Positions 1 through 10,100 of a stretch of 10,703 nt of DNA are shown here, piece by piece. The stretch lies in assembly GCA_947252645.1 (NCBI GenBank), contig CAMXWF010000026.1, positions 1 through 10,703 on the forward strand, read 5' to 3'. The stretch's first letter is position 1. Every line of letters begins with the position of its first letter. Both the position numbers and the translations under genes were made by a program. The notes beneath the pieces are model-generated. The model did not search any database. It had not been told where the DNA came from and saw nothing but the letters and a program-made list of their open reading frames with translations. The DNA comes from an uncultured Bacteroidia bacterium (lineage in GTDB: Bacteria; Bacteroidota; Bacteroidia; Bacteroidales; CAJPTX01).

Positions 1-712
1 GGGTTGTGGTTGCTTCCCCCTTTTCCCCCTACCAGCCCCAAGGTCTTTCCTAGTGAGCAGAGGGCGTGGCGGCTTCGGCATGCTGACCGCGGCGCCTGGG
101 TCTGGGGTATCCCGAGGCGTGCACCTTTGTCGGACTTGGGGTTGTGAGGACTCCCCCTTTTTCTTTTTCCCTACCAGCCCCAAGGTCTTTCCTGGCGTGC
201 AGTAGGGCGTGGCGGCCTCGGCATGCTGACCGGCGCCTGGGACTGGAGTACCCGAGGCGTGTACCTTTGTTGGACTTGGGGTGTGGGTGCTCCTCCCTTT
301 TTATTCCCCCATACTAAGCCCCAAGCTCTTTCCTAGTGAGCAGAGTGTGTAGCGGCCTCGGCGTGCTCACCGTGGTGCCCTGGCCTGGGGTGTCCGCGGC
401 GTGTACCCTTGTCGTCCTTTGGGGTGTGGGTGCTTCCCCTTTTTCTTTTCCCCTACCTGTCCCAAGGTCTTATCTGGCGTGCAGTAGGGCGTGGCGGCCC
501 TGGTGTGCTGACCGCGCCGCCCGTGCCTGGAGCGCCCCGGGGCGAGCATCTTTGTCGTCCTTGGGGTTGTGGGTGCTCCCCCCTTTTTATTCCCCCATAC
601 TAATCCCCAAGGTCTTTCCTGGCGTGCAGTAGGGCGTGGCTGATTTGCTGGCCGCGCAGGTGGACTCTCCACGTTGCTCTTGATGCCTGCATAGGCGAGA
701 GGCTCGTCTTTT
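1..712. repeat. Non-coding tandem array, about 140-bp unit, 4-5 diverged copies
   Basis: Each unit begins with GGGTTGTG or GGGTGTGG, then has a pyrimidine tract (CCCCCTTTTT-like), a core CCCCAAGGTCTTTCCT, a GGGCGTGGCGG segment, and ends near CCTTTGTCGGACTTG. Units begin at about 1, 139, 279, 422 and 564, giving lengths of 138, 140, 143 and 142 bp. The fifth unit (564 to about 712) matches well only to about 640, although its end can still be recognised from GGCGAG (694-699) and TCGTC (704-708). The array is cut by the left edge, so more copies may exist. Lengths that are not multiples of three and the lack of a shared open frame argue against coding. Two core variants occur: CCTAGTGAGCAG in units 1 and 3, CCTGGCGTGCAG in units 2, 4 and 5. 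I do not recognise the family. It could be a structured RNA repeat, a protein-binding array, or a decayed element. Strand of action is unknown. Confidence 0.9.
72..543. other. Candidate conserved 7-bp stem inside repeat units 1-4
   Basis: In each of the first four units the segment after GTGGCG or GTAGCG can pair with a segment 30-33 bases downstream. The arms are 72-78 with 112-118 (GCTTCGG/CCGAGGC), 215-221 with 252-258 (GCCTCGG/CCGAGGC), 355-361 with 394-400 (GCCTCGG/CCGCGGC, one central mismatch) and 497-503 with 537-543 (GCCCTGG/CCGGGGC). Relative to unit 2, unit 4 changes the central U-A pair to C-G and its neighbour C-G to U-G, and unit 1 changes a C-G to U-G. Such changes would be expected if the transcript folded. 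Four copies and seven pairs are little data in GC-rich DNA, so this is a suggestion only. The fifth unit does not keep the stem. Confidence 0.4.
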
Positions 713-801
713 GGCTACTTCCTGCGCTGTTGGAAGTATAGCATGGGAACACCCTTATTCTTCCTGGCGTAGAGTAGCACTTGCCGCTGCGCATTGCGGC
801 A
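713..801. repeat. Degraded further copy of the upstream repeat
   Basis: The sequence at 761-777 matches the core of the fifth unit (616-632) at 15 of 17 positions, both beginning TTCCTGGCGT and ending AGTAG. The distance between them is 145 bp, one repeat length, so this is probably a sixth copy that has decayed rather than a chance match. Bases 782-787 and 796-801 form a short perfect inverted repeat, TGCCGC/GCGGCA, with an 8-base loop. It has no U-run after it, so it does not look like an intrinsic terminator. Confidence 0.5.
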
Positions 802-1017
802 GTACGCTCGCAATACCTACCATCTTGTAGTTTACACGCTTCGGATATTTGTTTTTGCTTCATGGTGCTTTCCCTATGCTCTCTGAGTCTGTTTTGTCTC
901 CTTGTCTAGCCATCCCTATAAACTTTTATTGTCATTGTAACTTTCTATGAATGAAGGCTGTAGTATTATTTAACACCCTACATCCCTAGAAAGTGTGACT
1001 ATTTTAGGCAGATGCCC
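802..1017. other. AT-richer intergenic stretch, no gene seen
   Basis: This stretch lies between the decayed repeat and the promoter-like box. It is visibly richer in A and T than the repeat array and holds several T-runs and A/T patches around 850-970. I find no convincing coding frame on either strand, no tRNA-like cloverleaf and no hairpin followed by a U-run. Regulatory sites for the protease gene could lie here, but none can be named from the sequence. Confidence 0.5.
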
Positions 1018-1025
1018 TATATTTG
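1018..1025 (+). promoter_or_regulatory. Bacteroidota-type -7 promoter box (TATATTTG)
   Basis: TATATTTG fits the TAnnTTTG consensus of the -7 element read by the Bacteroidota primary sigma factor exactly. The -33 region (about 993-1000, GTGTGACT) has no clean TTG, so that half is weak. Transcription would begin near 1032, leaving a leader of roughly 43 bases before the start codon at 1075. The box matches the known consensus. Its use as the promoter is inferred from position. Confidence 0.5.
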
Positions 1026-1033
1026 CCAGGGAC

Positions 1034-1063
1034 GGGCACGGTAAGTGGTTGCCCAGAAAAAAA
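1034..1063 (+). promoter_or_regulatory. Leader hairpin and A-rich translation start region
   Basis: GGGCA at 1034-1038 can pair with TGCCC at 1050-1054, forming a 5-bp hairpin at the 5' end of the predicted leader. It is followed by a run of seven A residues (1057-1063), 11 bases before the ATG. There is no strong Shine-Dalgarno sequence, which is usual in Bacteroidota, where A-rich sequence in this place is common. A hairpin at the transcript's 5' end could protect the mRNA, but that is inference. Confidence 0.3.
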
Positions 1064-1074
1064 CGGCTAGTAAG

Positions 1075-1167
1075 ATGAGTTTGAGTGTACTTCATGGTGG
1101 TATCTGGTTGCGGGCGTGGCTGCTGGTGTTGCTGCTATCGCTCACGCCGATAGTGGGGCTGCGTGCG
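1075..1167 (+). other. Signal peptide, predicted cut Ala31-Gln32
   Basis: The N-terminus has a single Arg (13), a hydrophobic core of about 15 residues (WLLVLLLSLTPIVGL, 15-29), and Leu29-Arg30-Ala31 before Gln32. This suits signal peptidase I (small residue at -1, tolerated Leu at -3). There is no lipobox Cys, so it is not a lipoprotein. Gln at the first mature position is common among exported Bacteroidota proteins, where it is often cyclised to pyroglutamate. The peptide directs Sec export to the periplasm. Confidence 0.85.
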
Positions 1168-4100
1168 CAGTCTGAACGTGAGGGCAACTTCGAGGCCCCC
1201 GTTACGGCATTGCGGTTACAACGTATACCCACCAAGGCCGATCGTGCGGCCTTGGCGAGGGTGGGCATAGTGCTACAGGGCTTTCGCGCCATGGAGGGCG
1301 AGGCCGTAGTCTATTGGGCTAAAGTGCCTGAGGGGGCACTCGAGAAGCTCCGTCAAGAGCGCGATGGACAGGGCCAACAGCTCTTCTCCTTGCCGCATAT
1401 GCGCGGGGGCGTTTCGTTGCAGCTGGCGCCTGTGGAGACAACATGGCAGCAAAAAGTGCAACCGGAGCTCCTGCTGGGTCAAACTCCTGAATGGGCCAAG
1501 GTGCGCACCGGGGTGGCCAAGGTGGGGGTGGAGCTGGCTCCTGGCACTACGGGGGATGCCCTCGCAGAGCTGGCCCGTCCATTGGGCTGCACTGTGCTTT
1601 TCTACAACGAGCCGCTCCATTCGGGGTGGCTGGAGTTGCCGTTGGCTAAGCTGAGGGCCCTGGCCTCTTGGTCAAAGCTCCAGTGGGTGTGCTATATCCC
1701 TGCGCCCGAAGAGCTTATGAACGAAACGGGAGCGGCCATGATTGGCGCACGCTATCTGCAGTCGACCCTGCCGGGCAAGCCTGCGCTTACGGGGCGAGGG
1801 GTGAATGTGGCCATCTTCGATGGGAATGTGTACCCCCATCCAGACTTAGGGAATCGTCTCCACTGGCAGGAACATACTAACGATAGCGACCACGGCCAGC
1901 ATGTGGCTGGCACGGTGGCCGGGGCGGGTGTCCTAGATCCCAAGGCTAAGGGGATGGCGCCAGAGGCCGAGCTCTACACCTGGAACTTCAACTCCGGCAA
2001 CACGCAGGGCAAAATGGCCTTGGCCTTCACGAAGTTCAAGTGCATCCTCACGCAGAACTCCTATGGACGGGGTATCTCCAAGACAGCCTGCAACGATCCA
2101 AAAAAGAATTACCGCTACGACTACGGGGCCAAGGAGATCGATAAGCTTTCCTTGCTCCACCCAGAAATGGCCCACATCTATGCGGCCGGTAACTACCAGA
2201 ATGATTGCACGGCGCGTGGAGGCTACTACACCGCCACGCGGGTCTCGAAAAACATCATCACGGTGGGCGCCTTGGATGCCGCCGAGCGTATGACGAGTTT
2301 TAGCTCATGGGGCCCCGCGCCCGATGGGCGTCTCATCCCTTCCCTGTGCGCACAGGGAGACCAGGTCTACTCCACGGTCTATAACAACGGCTACGACTTC
2401 ATGTCGGGCACCTCCATGGCGTGTCCCTCCATCTCGGGTCTTACGGCGCAGCTCTATCAGCTCTACAGGGCTGAGAACGCCGGCAGCAACCCTAAATTCA
2501 TTGTGATTAAAAATGCCCTGCTCAACACTGCGCGGGACAAAGGGCGCGTGGGCCCCGACTTCCAATATGGCTATGGCGTGGCCGATGGTGTGGCTGCCGC
2601 CAACCTGATTAAAGAGAAGCGATTCGCCGAGGGGAAGGTCTCGCAGGGTGAGGTGAAGGACCACACGATCAACGTGCCAGAGGGCGTAGCTGGCTTAAAG
2701 GTGATGCTCGTCTGGCACGATGCGCCGGGCCAAGGGCCTGCGAGCGACCTCATCGACGACCTCGACCTCACCGTGCGGGGTAACAGGGTCTTCCGCCCCT
2801 ACATCCTCGACCCCGCCAACCCTACAAGCCCCGCTACCACGGGTGAGGACCACCTCAACGTCCAGGAACAGGTCTACATTCCAAATCCACAAGCTGGGCC
2901 ATTGACCGTCAAGGTCACTGGCTCCCGTGTCCTCTCCGAGAGTGTCGACTACTCGCTCTCCTGGGAGTATGTATATCCCAATGCGCTTAGGATACTCTAT
3001 CCCAATGGGGGCGAGGAGATCAATGTGATGGACCTGTCGCTCATCCGCTGGCAGGGCGCACTAAGCCACCTGCCGCTCAACATCGAGGTCTCCTACGATG
3101 GTGGCAAAAGCTTCTCCAAGCTCTGCACGGTGGAAAAACCCGCCAGCGGCAAGCTGGAAATGTTGCCCTACAAGGACTCGAAAGCGCTCTACGACACGGC
3201 CAAGGTGAGCCAGAGTGCCCTCCTGCGCATCGTGCAAGGAACAAACTTCGATGTAAGCGACGCCACATTCAAGCTCTCCGCTCGCCCTAAATCGGTCAAA
3301 CTGCTCCCGCTGGTGGGCTCGGATAAGTTCGAGCTCTCATGGTCTGAACTCAAGATGCCCGTGAAAGAATACAAGGTCTATAAGGTCGTTCCTACCACAG
3401 GCCAACGGGCTGAACTCGCAACCCTACCTGCCTCAGCCCTGAGCTATACGGGCGACGCCACCGCCTGTCCTCCAGGGAGCATGGTGGCCCTACAGCCTAT
3501 CTTTGATGACTTCCCAGGTCTGGTCTCTCGGGCCCTCTACGCAGAGTACGTTCGTCCTATCCCACTCGGCTCGGCAGACTTCCCCGTCAGCAAGCGGGTA
3601 GAGTGGACTCCAGGAAATGGCTATTCGCTCCTAGTCTTCCCAAAGAATATAGCCAGCGGGAAAGTAACAGGTGGCTATATCGCCATTAAAGCCTACAGCG
3701 ATGGCGCCGACTTCTGGGACAAGGGCTCTACCTCCAATGACCCCTTTGAACACACTGACTACGTCACTCGCGCGAGCTTCTGCGTGGATTTGTCCAAGGT
3801 CACGCCAAACATAGTTTGTAAAATCCCGATGGTTCTGGCGCCCTGTAGTAATGACGGCATAGCCCAGGCCCGGCTCATGGTCTCTGAATCGCTGGGCGGT
3901 ACTCGCTCACCGCTTATACCTCAGGGCCAAACAAGCCCAGTGGTGATGCCATTCTTGAAGCCTGACGGCAACTATGGGGCTGCGTTGCCCACTTGGGATC
4001 TATCTCCCTACGCAGGTAAGACGATCTACCTCGACCTCGAGCTGGTGGTGAAAGGCGGCAATGGCAAATCCACCGACGAAATGCTGATCGGCAATGTCAA

Positions 4101-7100
4101 CTTCATCCAGAGCAATGTGGGCGAGGTAAAGATAGGTGTGGCTGCAATTATACCACCGGCTCACAGTGCCAAGCTGGGAAACAACGAGAGCGTCTCGGTG
4201 AAGATTAGGAACTATGCCCTCGAACCCTTTGAGGGCAGTGCAACCATCAAGGTCGCATCCGCTGATGGCCAGGAGAAGACCAAGCTGCTCACCAACATCA
4301 CTATCCCCGCTACTACCACCTACGACGCACAGCAAATCACTGGATTTGACTTCTCCACCCCCGGGATCACCTACCAACTCTCGGCCACCGTGGCTGTTGA
4401 CCAGAACAAAGACACCGAACACCAGCTGCGCAAGGCCATCGTCACCAACCTCTCGGGCATGATTATCCCACAGAAAAACACTGTGGAAGAACTCGTGCAG
4501 GCCGACAAACGCATTTTCTGCGACAACGGCGGCCCCAACGGCAATTTCACCTACGAGAAAAAGACAAAGAACTACTCGGTAAACATCGGCCCAGCCGACC
4601 CCGAGGCCCGGGTTGTCCTTGAGATTGAAACCCTCAAACTCAACAATGGGCAGAAACTCGAGGTCACCATCGAGAACGATAAAAAACCCATCTTCGTGGG
4701 CCAAGGGACGCTGGCTAAGCCTATGCAGCTCGTGGCCCCCGCGGGCAAAAAGCTGCTCGTGAAGTTCTACTCGCTTACCGACAAGTCTGCCCCTGGTTTC
4801 TTTGGCCATGCCTGGCAGACCACCGATGCCACGCTACCACAAGGTGGAAACAACCTTGTCTCCATTAATAGTGTCTCCGTGCAAGAGCCAGTGGTCGACG
4901 GCAAGCCCCAGGTGAACATCAGCTACACAGTCAACTGCGATGGCCTCAACGAGGTGGCGGTCGGCTATACCATCGATGGCGAGCTAGCCGCCTCGGTCTC
5001 CTACAGCACCAAGAATCAGCCAGCCAACCTGACCAAGGGGCCCCACGAGGTCACCGTCCATACCGACTATGTCCTGCCACGTAAACCCGCAGTCTACATG
5101 GTCGGCGCCATCGTAATAGCCTCTTCTGATCAGGGCGATGATCCCGTGCTGGACGACAACTACATCAAGGAAATGCGCTATTACGCATCTTCAGATAAGC
5201 GCCCCTACGAGCTATTCTACGACGACTACCCTAAGTGCATCTTCGAAGGATATTTCCTGCACGACAACATCCAAATCACCAACGTCAAGGTAGGCCAGAA
5301 ACAGCATGCCTCAGACTATGTGGACTACCCACGTCCGCGCCACACCAGCTTCTACCGTGATGTCGCCTTCCCCGTCTACCAGAGCGTCAACGAGGGCAAG
5401 TTCGACCTCGTGGTCACTTGGCACAGGGAAACCATAACTAAATTCTACGATAAGGAGGTCAAGGTGATAGCCTGGGCCGACTGGGACAATCAGCTCAAAT
5501 ATTCCACCAAGCTCGGCGAGATGGTCGCCTCGCCCACCTCTTCCGATAAGGAGGGCACGCTGACTATCCCCGTGACGCTGCCTTCTACCGTGAAGCCTGG
5601 GAAGTACCATATCCGCATCATTGCGGCTAACAATGTTCCCGATCTGGCCCCCGACATGCATGGCGAAAAGCATGGTGGGGAGTCTGAGGATTACACTATC
5701 CACATCCTGCCCACCGAGCCTGTGGACATCGCCGTCATGGGGCTGGCCTTGGCCGCCGATGGGCACGTCGTGCTGACCCTGCGCAATAGCGCCGTGGCCA
5801 CGATTGAAAAGGTCAACGTGAAGACGGTTATCGACAACAAACCAGCGGTTACACAAACCCTGACGGTCAATCTCGCTCCAGGCCAGGAGAAAAACTTCGA
5901 CCTCTCGGCTGCCCTGCCAAACGATGCCTATGGGGAGCGTACCGTCGATGTTGAGGTGACACTCAAGGACGATATCAACCCCGACGACAACAAATTCACC
6001 CTCACTGTCGGGCGACCTAGGCCCGTGCAGCCCGGAGTCTCCTACTTCCTCGCCTTCGATGGGCAAGACGATAGGCTCGATGTCGACTTCCCGCAGCTCA
6101 CCGAGTCCAACCTCTCCAGCGCCACCTACGAGGCCTGGATTTGCCCACGCACCTATGGCTCTTACAGCTCCGTGGGGTTTGGACGCATATTCTCAGGGAA
6201 AGACGTGAACATATTCCTCAACGGCGAGCCAGGATTCTACACCAATGCCCATGCGCTTATTGTCGCCACGCCTGCGGGCAACTACATGTCCGATGCCAAT
6301 AGCATCACGCTCAACGCATGGACGCATGTGGCCGTGGTGGTCGATGGCAACACTAAGCAGCCCATCCTCTCCCTCAACGGTCAGCAAGTCGCGCTTACGC
6401 TTAAAGGCGACCCCAAGTCCGGAAGCTTTAGCAATGCCGGCAAGCCGCTCTACGTGGGCAATTCAGATAAGCTCGACAGGCAATTCAACGGCCTCATGGA
6501 TGAGGTGAGGGTCTGGAATATCACCCGCACCGCGAAGGAGGTAGCCGACAATATCTTTAGCCACCTGCCATCCTCCACTGCGGGCCTGCTGGTCAATATG
6601 TCCTTCAATGAGGGTGACTACTGCGCGGCTACGGCTGTGAACGATGGCGCAACCAGCATGGCCAACCTGACCAACATGGCCGTCAGTGGCGAGTTGTCCG
6701 CCTGGGTGAAGGAGGCTGATCCCTCATTGCTCCACGTGGCCATTGAGGGCGTTACAAACCCACAGTGGATCAAGGAGGGCAATACTTGGACCGTGGAGCT
6801 GGCCGATGATGCCATTTTCACGAATAACCAAGCGGGGCTCACCTTCTCTCCATACTACTATGGCACGAAGGTGCTCGATGCAAGCAAAAACAACGTGACG
6901 AACACCAAACCCCAGCTGCCAAAGGCAGGGGCCACCTACACGCTCACTGCCCAATGGCCTGGCTGGTCAGCAACAGGGAAGCAAGTTAACCTCACTCTCA
7001 AGCCCGAGATAGGTCTCAGCTCCAGCGAGGCCGAACTCAAAAGCTTGCAGCTCACCTTTGGCTCTAGTGTGGAGAACGTCACAGTGGCAAGTAACATGCT

Positions 7101-10100
7101 GGCCTCCTATACTGCTCCAGTTGATTTGTCGGCTGTGCCGTTTACTGCGTCGATTTCTGACAATGCCACCCTCGCTGTGAATGGCAAGCCTGTGGCTACC
7201 ACGGGCGCAACCATCGATCTCTCCTCCTCGAAAGCCGTGCTCGAGGTCCTAGCCCAGAATAAGCGCGATAGGTCCTTCTACACGCTCACCGTAGTGCCTA
7301 AGGCCTCCATCACCTGGGATCTCCAGAGCACAAACACCCTCAGCTACGGTGACCCCATCAAGCCCTTCGAGGCCACTACGGCCAATGGCCTGCCTGTCTA
7401 CTACGTCTCCTCCAACCCTGACGTAGTGGCTATCACTGGCAACCAGGCGGTCATCACGGGTACCGGCAGCGTCACCATCAAGGCCTCCTGCGACCCCACT
7501 ACCGCTAGCGCCAACCCCGTGGAGAAATCCTTCACCGTCCAGAAGCGTGTCCTGACGGTTACGGCCCCAACGCTCGAGTGCGACTACCTCGCCCCCATCC
7601 CAGAGATCGAGCTCGCCTACACGAACTTTGCACTTGGTGAGGACAAAACCAGCTTGGCCCCCATGGTCAAGTTCTCCACTCGCTGCGAGGCCAGGCAGGG
7701 CTCGGCTGCCAGGAGCTACCCAATCGAAGTCAATGTGGAGAATGGCGATGCCGACCCACATTATACATTTAAAACGGTCAATGGTCTGCTGACGATCAAA
7801 ACCGTTTCTACTTTTAATGTGGTCTTCAAGCTCACGCTCAACGGCGCACCGCTGACGGTCGATGCCACCTTGACCATCAACGGCAAGACCTACACGGTCA
7901 AAAACGGCATCTCCGATCCGATCACCTTGCCTGCTCGAGAGCTAGAAGTAACGGTCACCTGCGAGAAGACAGAGCCCTACAAGGGCAAGCTCACCCCCAG
8001 TAAGGATGGGGAGCTGCCAATTGCCCTCTCCGAGCTGCCCAAGGAGTACACGCTCACCTTCAACACCGATGGCAACGGAAAGCTGCAGGTCAACAGCGCG
8101 CTGAGCCTTACCTACGAAGAAAAAGTGATGGCCGGGCAGAATGCCAAACACGAGGTGCTGGCCAAGGCCAACCTGGGCTACAAGTTTGCCAACTGGACGG
8201 GCACGCCTGCTGACCCAGCCAACCCCTCTAGCGACAAGCTCCTCGTGGAGAATGTGCAGGGCGATGCCACCTACACTGCCCACTTCCAGGTGGCCACCTA
8301 CTCGCTCAAATACAGCGCAGGGGACCACGGCACGATCACTGGCAAAGCGAACCAGGCCGACATCCCCTATCAGGGAAGTGGTGAGGCCGTGACGGTGGTA
8401 CCCACTCCGCCATACCTCTTCCTGAATTGGAGCGATGGACGCACGGATAATCCACGTATCGACAAGAATGTCTCGGCCGATGTGAACGTCACGGCCCAAT
8501 ACGTCAAGCCTCTGGAATTGCCCTACACGCAGGATTTCAATGCGGCTAAGGCTTGTCCCGAGGGGTGGAGCACTGTTCGCACCTTGGGCAAAGAGGCCGA
8601 GTGGATCTTTGACGAGCGTCTCTCTACCTACACGCTCGAAGGCGCCACTGGTAACCTGGCGGCTGCCAACCTGCGGGAGTCCAACTACGGAGACGCCGAG
8701 GTAGAGCTCCTCTCCCCACGTTTCACTAGTCTCGGACTCTCTACCGTCAACATCAGCTTCTTGCACAAGTGCAATATCGATTTTGGCGGAAAGCTCAGCC
8801 TGCTCTACACCACCGATGACGGTAGCACCTGGAAGCCTGTCGCAACCATAAAGTCCACAAGTAAGGCAGAAACCTTCAGGGCCGATGTGCCCGAGCTGGC
8901 CAATTGTAGCCTCTTCCGGCTTAAGTGGGTGGCTAGTGGACGCGATAGAACCTATTGGCTCTTCGACGACTTGAACGTGTCGGCAAAGCCTCTACCCGCC
9001 ACTGTCAAGCTGACCTACAATGTACCGCCACAGGCCAAGCTGGTCGTTGACGGGCAGGAGTACACCGGCAGCTTCTCCAAGGAGATCACAACGCTCTCCG
9101 ATGCTCCAAGCGTAGAGGTCGTCGTCACCGATCCTAACTACTACTTCCTCAAGTGGAGCGATGGCCTCACCAGCAACCCAAGAACCGATAAGGCCGTTGT
9201 TCGCAGCATCGAGGTCTCCGCCATGCTCCAAGAGGACTGTTCCAAGGCATCTCCTCTGGCTATTCCCGCGCACATAGCCTTTGAGGACAATACTTACGGT
9301 TGTTGGACCGTCTCAACCAGTAGCCCGAAGCTCGCCTGGGTGTTTGGCGCCGATGGCCAGTCCGATTACGGCAAGTCGCTCGCGCTCCAGAGTACCCTTG
9401 ATGACGGCGAAAAAGCCACCGTTGAGGCTATCTCGCCTATCTTCAACTGCTCTGGGAAGACCAAGGTCTACGTCTCCTTCTTCTTCAATTACATGAGGAA
9501 GTTCTCCATGGCTACTATTGACGAGAATGCAAACTTCACGCTGAGCGTGTCCACCGATGGGGGCGCCACGTGGCGTGAACTGCTCTCCAAAAAGGAATTT
9601 GCCATTAGCGACTTCTACTCGGCTGAAGTGGACGCCCCCACCGACAAGGTTCGCTTCAAATGGACCGCTACGGCCATCGGGAGCATAAGGACCTTCTCTA
9701 TCGATGAAATCAAGGTGGCCGAATTCCCCACCTACGCACTGAAGTACTATACTTCTAGCAAGTATGAGAACTACGAGTACATCTACTTTGGCACGATAGA
9801 GGGGGCGGATTTCCAGATGATCGACCAGGGTAAAGATGCCCAGCAGGTCAAGGCGATACCCTATCTTGGCTACATCTTCAAGGAGTGGAAAGACAACCAT
9901 TCCACCAACCCGGTACGCCAAGATAAAAACATCCAGGCCAACCTCTCCGTGGAGGCCGTGATGGAGCCTGCCGATCCAGCTACACTCCATAAGGTCACCT
10001 TCACCGTCTTCGAGAAGGACTCCGACCCACGCAAGCTTCTCGAGGGGGCTATCGTCAACTTCCCAGCCGACTATTTTGTCACCGATGACCAGGGCGTGGC

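Noticed and set aside
1..712. CRISPR array
   Set aside because: The repeats are about 140 bp, diverged, directly adjacent and lack unique spacers of uniform length; no cas gene is present.
782..801. Inverted repeat TGCCGC/GCGGCA as a terminator of an upstream gene
   Set aside because: The stem is only six base pairs and no U-run follows; no upstream gene is visible in the window.
336..863. Small open frames of 64-101 codons on both strands in the upstream repeat region
   Set aside because: They cross repeat units of lengths not divisible by three, are not conserved from unit to unit, are rich in Pro, Arg, Trp and Cys as random GC-rich frames are, and have no recognisable domain.
1015..1031. 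CCCT/AGGG inverted repeat around the promoter box as an operator
   Set aside because: Four-base arms are expected by chance and nothing else supports a binding site.
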